A DNA stretch of 64,000 bases from UBA3263 sp964554665 (GTDB taxonomy: Bacteria; Bacteroidota; Bacteroidia; Bacteroidales; Muribaculaceae). Each line of letters starts with the position of its first letter. Position 1 is the first letter of the stretch. The notes beneath the pieces are model-generated. The model was not told the DNA's origin. It saw nothing but the letters and a program-made list of their open reading frames with translations, and made no database searches. The translations under genes and the position numbers were made by a program. The stretch lies in assembly GCA_964554665.1 (NCBI GenBank), contig CAZKPP010000001.1, forward strand, positions 53,861 through 117,860, in the 5' to 3' direction. Shown in pieces: positions 60,512 to 64,000 of this stretch.

Positions 60512-61845
60512 CAGTTGAAGATTTTTTCAAATTTATGGATTGCTCCGGCCAGGCAGAACACAACCACGCGGTCGCCACCGCGGATTACCGTGTTGCCGCC
60601 AACGAGCTGTCCTTTGCCGTCGCGGATTAGGCCGGCAATGGTCATGTCGTGGCTCAGCTTGAGGTCTTTTACGGCGGCACGGGTAATTTTGCTACCTTCT
60701 TTGACTTCGATTTCGGCAACTTCGGCGTCGGCAAGGGCCATGCACTTGGAGTTGGACGAGTCCATGTCGAGCATGCGCTGGAAAATAGCACCTGCGGCAA
60801 GCAGCTTTTTATTGACAATAGTGCCGATATTCAGTGCTTCCGCCTCGCCGATATATTGGATGTTTTCAACCTCGGCAATGGTTTTTTCAACTCCGAATTC
60901 TTTTGCTGTGAGACATGCAAGAATGTTGCTTTCGGCAGAGTCGGTGAGGGCAAGGAAAGCGTCGAACGAACTGATGCCTTCGTCGCAGAGCAGATCGTTG
61001 TCGCGCCCGTCGCCCAAAACCACGTCAGCGTCGGGACAGCGTTGTGCTAACTTCAGGCATTCGTCGGAGTTATCGTTAATAATCTTGAACTTGAACTTGC
61101 CGCCGGCCATGGAGCAGAGGCGACCGACTATGCGTCCGCCTCCGAAAATCATTACGTTGCGCACATCGGTTTCTGATTTACCGCACACGCGGCGAAGTTC
61201 GTCAACGTTGTTGGGCAACGTCATGAAATAAACGATGTCGCCATCTTTGATTACGTCGTCGCCGCCGGGGATAATGGTGTCGTGGCGCCGGCGGATTGCC
61301 GATACGTGGAAGTTGCGGCTCAAAGCACCGAGTTCGCGCAGCTTCATGCCTACGATTTGTGCGTTGTCGCGGATTCTGACGCCGATGAGAATCAGTTCGC
61401 CGTTCCACATTTCGAACCAATGGCGGGTCCATGTGTGGGAAAGGGCATCGAGAATTTCGCGGGCGGCGTAGTATTCAGGATAAATTACGGAATCAACGCC
61501 CAGACTCTGGAAAAAGTCGAGGTGTTGCTCTTTCATGTATTCGAAATTATCAACGCGTGCAACTGTTTTTTTTGCGCCCATGGATTTTGCTATGGCGCAG
61601 GCGGTAACGTTGTCGGTCTCAAAGGGCGTAACGGCTATGAAGAGGTCACATTTCTTAACGTTAGCTTCTTTCAGAATGCGAAATGAGGTCGGGGAGCCGC
61701 AAACGGTCAGGAGGTTATATTTTGAGTCGAGAAAGTCGAGATGCGCTTCGTCGCGGTCTATGACAACCACATCCTGCGCTTCGCGGCTCAATAGTTTTGC
61801 TACATGAGAGCCTACCTCACCGGCACCGGCTATAACAATTTTCAT
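60511..61845 (-). CDS. trkA: Trk potassium transport regulatory subunit TrkA
   Basis: 444 aa. Two RCK/KTN modules: the first starts IVIAGAGEVGSHVAKLLSRE (GxGxxG), the second VMIFGGGRIVGRLCS at about residue 230. Each is followed by a TrkA-C domain (e.g. LILIGVRIRDNAQIVGMKLR). It binds nucleotides and gates TrkH from the cytosolic face. It overlaps dxs by 4 nt and trkH by 1 nt. Confidence 0.95.
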   Translation of the reverse strand: MKIVIAGAGEVGSHVAKLLSREAQDVVVIDRDEAHLDFLDSKYNLLTVCGSPTSFRILKEANVKKCDLFIAVTPFETDNVTACAIAKSMGAKKTVARVDNFEYMKEQHLDFFQSLGVDSVIYPEYYAAREILDALSHTWTRHWFEMWNGELILIGVRIRDNAQIVGMKLRELGALSRNFHVSAIRRRHDTIIPGGDDVIKDGDIVYFMTLPNNVDELRRVCGKSETDVRNVMIFGGGRIVGRLCSMAGGKFKFKIINDNSDECLKLAQRCPDADVVLGDGRDNDLLCDEGISSFDAFLALTDSAESNILACLTAKEFGVEKTIAEVENIQYIGEAEALNIGTIVNKKLLAAGAIFQRMLDMDSSNSKCMALADAEVAEIEVKEGSKITRAAVKDLKLSHDMTIAGLIRDGKGQLVGGNTVIRGGDRVVVFCLAGAIHKFEKIFN

Positions 61846-63719
61846 AGCAATGATTCTGCGGATTTAGCAATCGATTCAGGGTCCAGGCCACATTGCGCAT
61901 AGAGCTCGGCGGGAGTTCCGTGGGCCACGAAGGAGTCGGAGGGGAGGCCGAGGCGGGTAATGCGGATGTTGGATCCGTTGTCGCTCAGCCATTCGCTGAC
62001 GGCCGAGCCGAAGCCTCCGTCGCGGATTCCGTCTTCAACGGTTACTATCGGTACGCCCTTGTCTGCTACCTCGCGCATAATCTGTTGGTCAAGGGGTCGC
62101 ACGAAAATCATGTCGTAATGGGCGGCGGAAATACCTTTGGCTTTGAGCAGGTCAATGGCTTTCTTTACATTTTCGGCTATGGGGCCTACGCTCATGAAAA
62201 CTATGTCGGAGCCGTCGGCAAGTTTTATGCCGCGACCAATCTGCAGCGACTCTTGCTTAGATGACTCATCGCCCACAACAGCATTGCCTCGGGGGTAGCG
62301 GATGGCCATGGGCCCGGAGTTGTTTTCGGCCGCGAGGTTCATCAGGCTCTTTAACTGGTCGGCGGTGGAGGGCGCGGCAATGGTTATGCCGGCAATAGAA
62401 CGCATGTAGGCCATGTCGAGTGCGCCGTGGTGAGTGGCGCCGTCTTCGCCAACGATTCCGGCACGGTCGATGCAGAAAGTTACGGGGAGGTGCGACAGGG
62501 CAACGTCGTGGAAGATATGGTCGTAGGCGCGCTGAAGGAATGAACTGTAGATAGCAACGAACGGTTTCATGCCTTCTTTGGCAAGGCCGCCGGCGAATGT
62601 AACAGCATGTCCTTCAGAGATACCGACGTCGAAGACTCGGTCGGGGAACTCTGCTTGCAAGGCGGCTACTGAAGTGCCGGACAGCATTGCGGCGGTTATG
62701 CCTACTACGCGGTTGTCGCGGCGTGCCAAATCGACGAGTGTTTCGCCGAATATATCCTGCCATTTCGGGGCGGTAGCGCTGCCGCTGAGTCGTTCGCCGG
62801 TCTGTGCGTTGAATTTGCCGGGTGCATGCCAGTGGGCAGGGTCTGCTTCGGCGGGAGCGAAACCGGCACCCTTGCGCGTGCGCAGATGCAGAAGCTTGGG
62901 GCCCTCCATGTTCTTGATGTCGTTGAGAACGGAAACCACCTTTTGCACATCGTTGCCGTCGAAGGGCCCGAAGTAACGGATGTTGAGGCCTTCGAATATG
63001 TTTTGCTGGCGCGAAACCAATGACTTCAAAGCATTGGTGAAACGCATCAGCGGACCGCGCGAACTTTCGTCGATGAGTCCGAGTTTACGGAATCCGCGAT
63101 ATAGTTTGTAGCGCAGGTTGTTATAGCGTTTTGAGGTGTTGAGGCGGGTAAGGTAGCGGCTCAGGGCGCCAACATTATGGTCAATGCTCATTTCGTTATC
63201 GTTGAGGATAATGAGCATGTTGTTGTTGGTGTTGGCAACATTGTTGAGCCCCTCAAAAGCGAGGCCGCCCGATATGGATGCGTCGCCGATAACGGCAACT
63301 ACCTTGCGTGCGGGCGAGTCGGCCTGAAGTTTTGAGGCCACACTCATGCCGAGGGCGGCAGATATGGAGTTTGATGCGTGGCCGGCGGTAAAGGTGTCGA
63401 ATTCGCTTTCGGCGGGATTGGGAAAACCGCAGAGTCCACCGAGTTTGCGGTTGGTGGCGAAACGGTCGCGACGTCCGGTGAGCACTTTGTGGGCGTATGC
63501 CTGATGACCAACGTCCCATACTATGCGGTCGTAGGGGGTGTTGAAAACATAGTGGAGGGCAACGGCAATTTCAACCGCGCCCATGCTTGAGGCGAAGTGA
63601 CCGGGATTTTCGGATAATTCATGAATGAGTGTGCAACGAATTTCGTTGCACACTTCAGGGAGCTGTTCGGGGGTGAGCTTGCGCAGCTCTTCAGGTGAAT
63701 TTATTACCGGAACGCTCAA
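61842..63719 (-). CDS. dxs: 1-deoxy-D-xylulose-5-phosphate synthase
   Basis: 625 aa. The TPP motif reads VIGDASISGGLAFEGLNNVA and NMLIILNDNEMSID; WDVGHQAYAHKVLTGR, SEGHAVTFAGGLAKEG and FCIDRAGIVGEDGATHHGAL are diagnostic. First enzyme of the MEP isoprenoid pathway. The start is a TTG at 63719 immediately after the TAA of the upstream gene; the next in-frame Met, around residue 46, would delete conserved sequence. It shares a coupled run with trkA and trkH. Confidence 0.95.
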   Translation of the reverse strand: MSVPVINSPEELRKLTPEQLPEVCNEIRCTLIHELSENPGHFASSMGAVEIAVALHYVFNTPYDRIVWDVGHQAYAHKVLTGRRDRFATNRKLGGLCGFPNPAESEFDTFTAGHASNSISAALGMSVASKLQADSPARKVVAVIGDASISGGLAFEGLNNVANTNNNMLIILNDNEMSIDHNVGALSRYLTRLNTSKRYNNLRYKLYRGFRKLGLIDESSRGPLMRFTNALKSLVSRQQNIFEGLNIRYFGPFDGNDVQKVVSVLNDIKNMEGPKLLHLRTRKGAGFAPAEADPAHWHAPGKFNAQTGERLSGSATAPKWQDIFGETLVDLARRDNRVVGITAAMLSGTSVAALQAEFPDRVFDVGISEGHAVTFAGGLAKEGMKPFVAIYSSFLQRAYDHIFHDVALSHLPVTFCIDRAGIVGEDGATHHGALDMAYMRSIAGITIAAPSTADQLKSLMNLAAENNSGPMAIRYPRGNAVVGDESSKQESLQIGRGIKLADGSDIVFMSVGPIAENVKKAIDLLKAKGISAAHYDMIFVRPLDQQIMREVADKGVPIVTVEDGIRDGGFGSAVSEWLSDNGSNIRITRLGLPSDSFVAHGTPAELYAQCGLDPESIAKSAESLL

Positions 63720-64000
63720 TTATTTGATGATTTCGTTGGCTCGGAATACCCGTTCAATGGCTTCGAGGGCGCGTTCAACCTGTGCTTTGGTGTGGGTTGC
63801 CATCAGCGAGAAGCGAATCAGAGTGTCTTGGGGCGCTACGGCGGGCGAAACTACAGGGTTAACGAAGATGCCTTCGTTGAAGAGTTCGGTGGTAACTTTA
63901 AAGGTTTTATAGTTGTCGCGGATATAGAGCGGAATAATCGGGGTAGAGGTGTTGCCGATTTCGGCGCCCATGTTGCGGAAACCTTCGAGCGCGAAGTCGG
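63720..64000 (-). CDS. PLP-dependent acyltransferase C-terminus (serine palmitoyltransferase-like), cut by window
   Basis: The minus-strand frame is open to base 64000, about 93 codons. It reads DFALEGFRNMGAEIGNTSTP, then IIPLYIRDN, GIFVNPVVSPAVAPQDTLIR and FSLMATHTKAQVERALEAI. These are C-terminal phrases of the alpha-oxoamine synthase family. In Bacteroidales the likely member is serine palmitoyltransferase for sphingolipids; glycine C-acetyltransferase is the alternative. The N-terminus and the PLP lysine are outside the window. Confidence 0.82.
   Translation of the reverse strand, partial: DFALEGFRNMGAEIGNTSTPIIPLYIRDNYKTFKVTTELFNEGIFVNPVVSPAVAPQDTLIRFSLMATHTKAQVERALEAIERVFRANEIIK

Overview
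The window reads as a chromosomal segment from a Bacteroidales bacterium, most likely close to Muribaculaceae or Bacteroides. The reasons are the recurrent -7 promoter element TAnnTTTG, the absence of Shine-Dalgarno sequences, a large NusB, a TamA-like lipoprotein, a DUF4249/TonB-receptor pair, GH97 and DUF5715 proteins, an OmpH-like lipoprotein, a fused KorA with KorB, a serine-palmitoyltransferase-like gene end, and BspA-type leucine-rich-repeat proteins with a sorting-like C-terminal tail. The left, centre and right are dense housekeeping operons. No rRNA, tRNA, transposase, phage gene or CRISPR array was seen.

Layout. 1-2.5 kb (minus): nusB-yajC-ybbR-like. 2.5-8.5 kb (minus): one tight seven-gene run, ompH-like, GT2 mannosyltransferase, pyrC, ddl, tilS, cdd, gtrA. 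8.7-19.8 kb (plus): pepD, muramidase, LtaS-like phosphotransferase, GH97, nfo, metF, metH. 19.9-22.3 kb: an Ala-rich LEA-like small protein, a DUF5715 protein and a type II NADH dehydrogenase. 22.3-30.6 kb (plus): yicC, gmk, nadD, DUF5063, cdsA, a Wzi-like protein, a lipocalin-like lipoprotein, korA, korB. 30.6-32.3 kb (minus): an S4 protein, pth, rplY.

32.3-48.8 kb is the accessory part. It holds two BspA-like LRR genes (433 and 1073 aa), each preceded by a ~320-365-nt non-coding leader. The two leaders are recognisably homologous, share the promoter just upstream, and preserve several hairpins by compensatory changes. Each LRR gene ends in a near-identical hairpin terminator. In the second locus a small AT-rich gene with a HEPN-type RxxxxH motif lies between leader and LRR gene and overlaps the LRR start by 4 nt. 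The gaps around both loci are packed with palindromic repeats in at least two families, one copy of which appears to be split by a 195-bp insert. Between the two loci lie ordinary genes: a RidA-like protein, a compact CcsA-like protein, DUF3737, a PatB-like lyase, MATE, a HAD phosphatase, a TamL-like protein and an imelysin-like lipoprotein.

48.8-64 kb: GNAT-TonB receptor-DUF4249 (minus), an SDR (plus), an APC transporter, cardiolipin synthase, glyA, a flavin reductase, pyrI-pyrB, trkH-trkA-dxs, and the end of a serine palmitoyltransferase-like gene cut by the window edge. Several genes have a TAnnTTTG box only 4-5 nt before the start codon, suggesting leaderless mRNAs.
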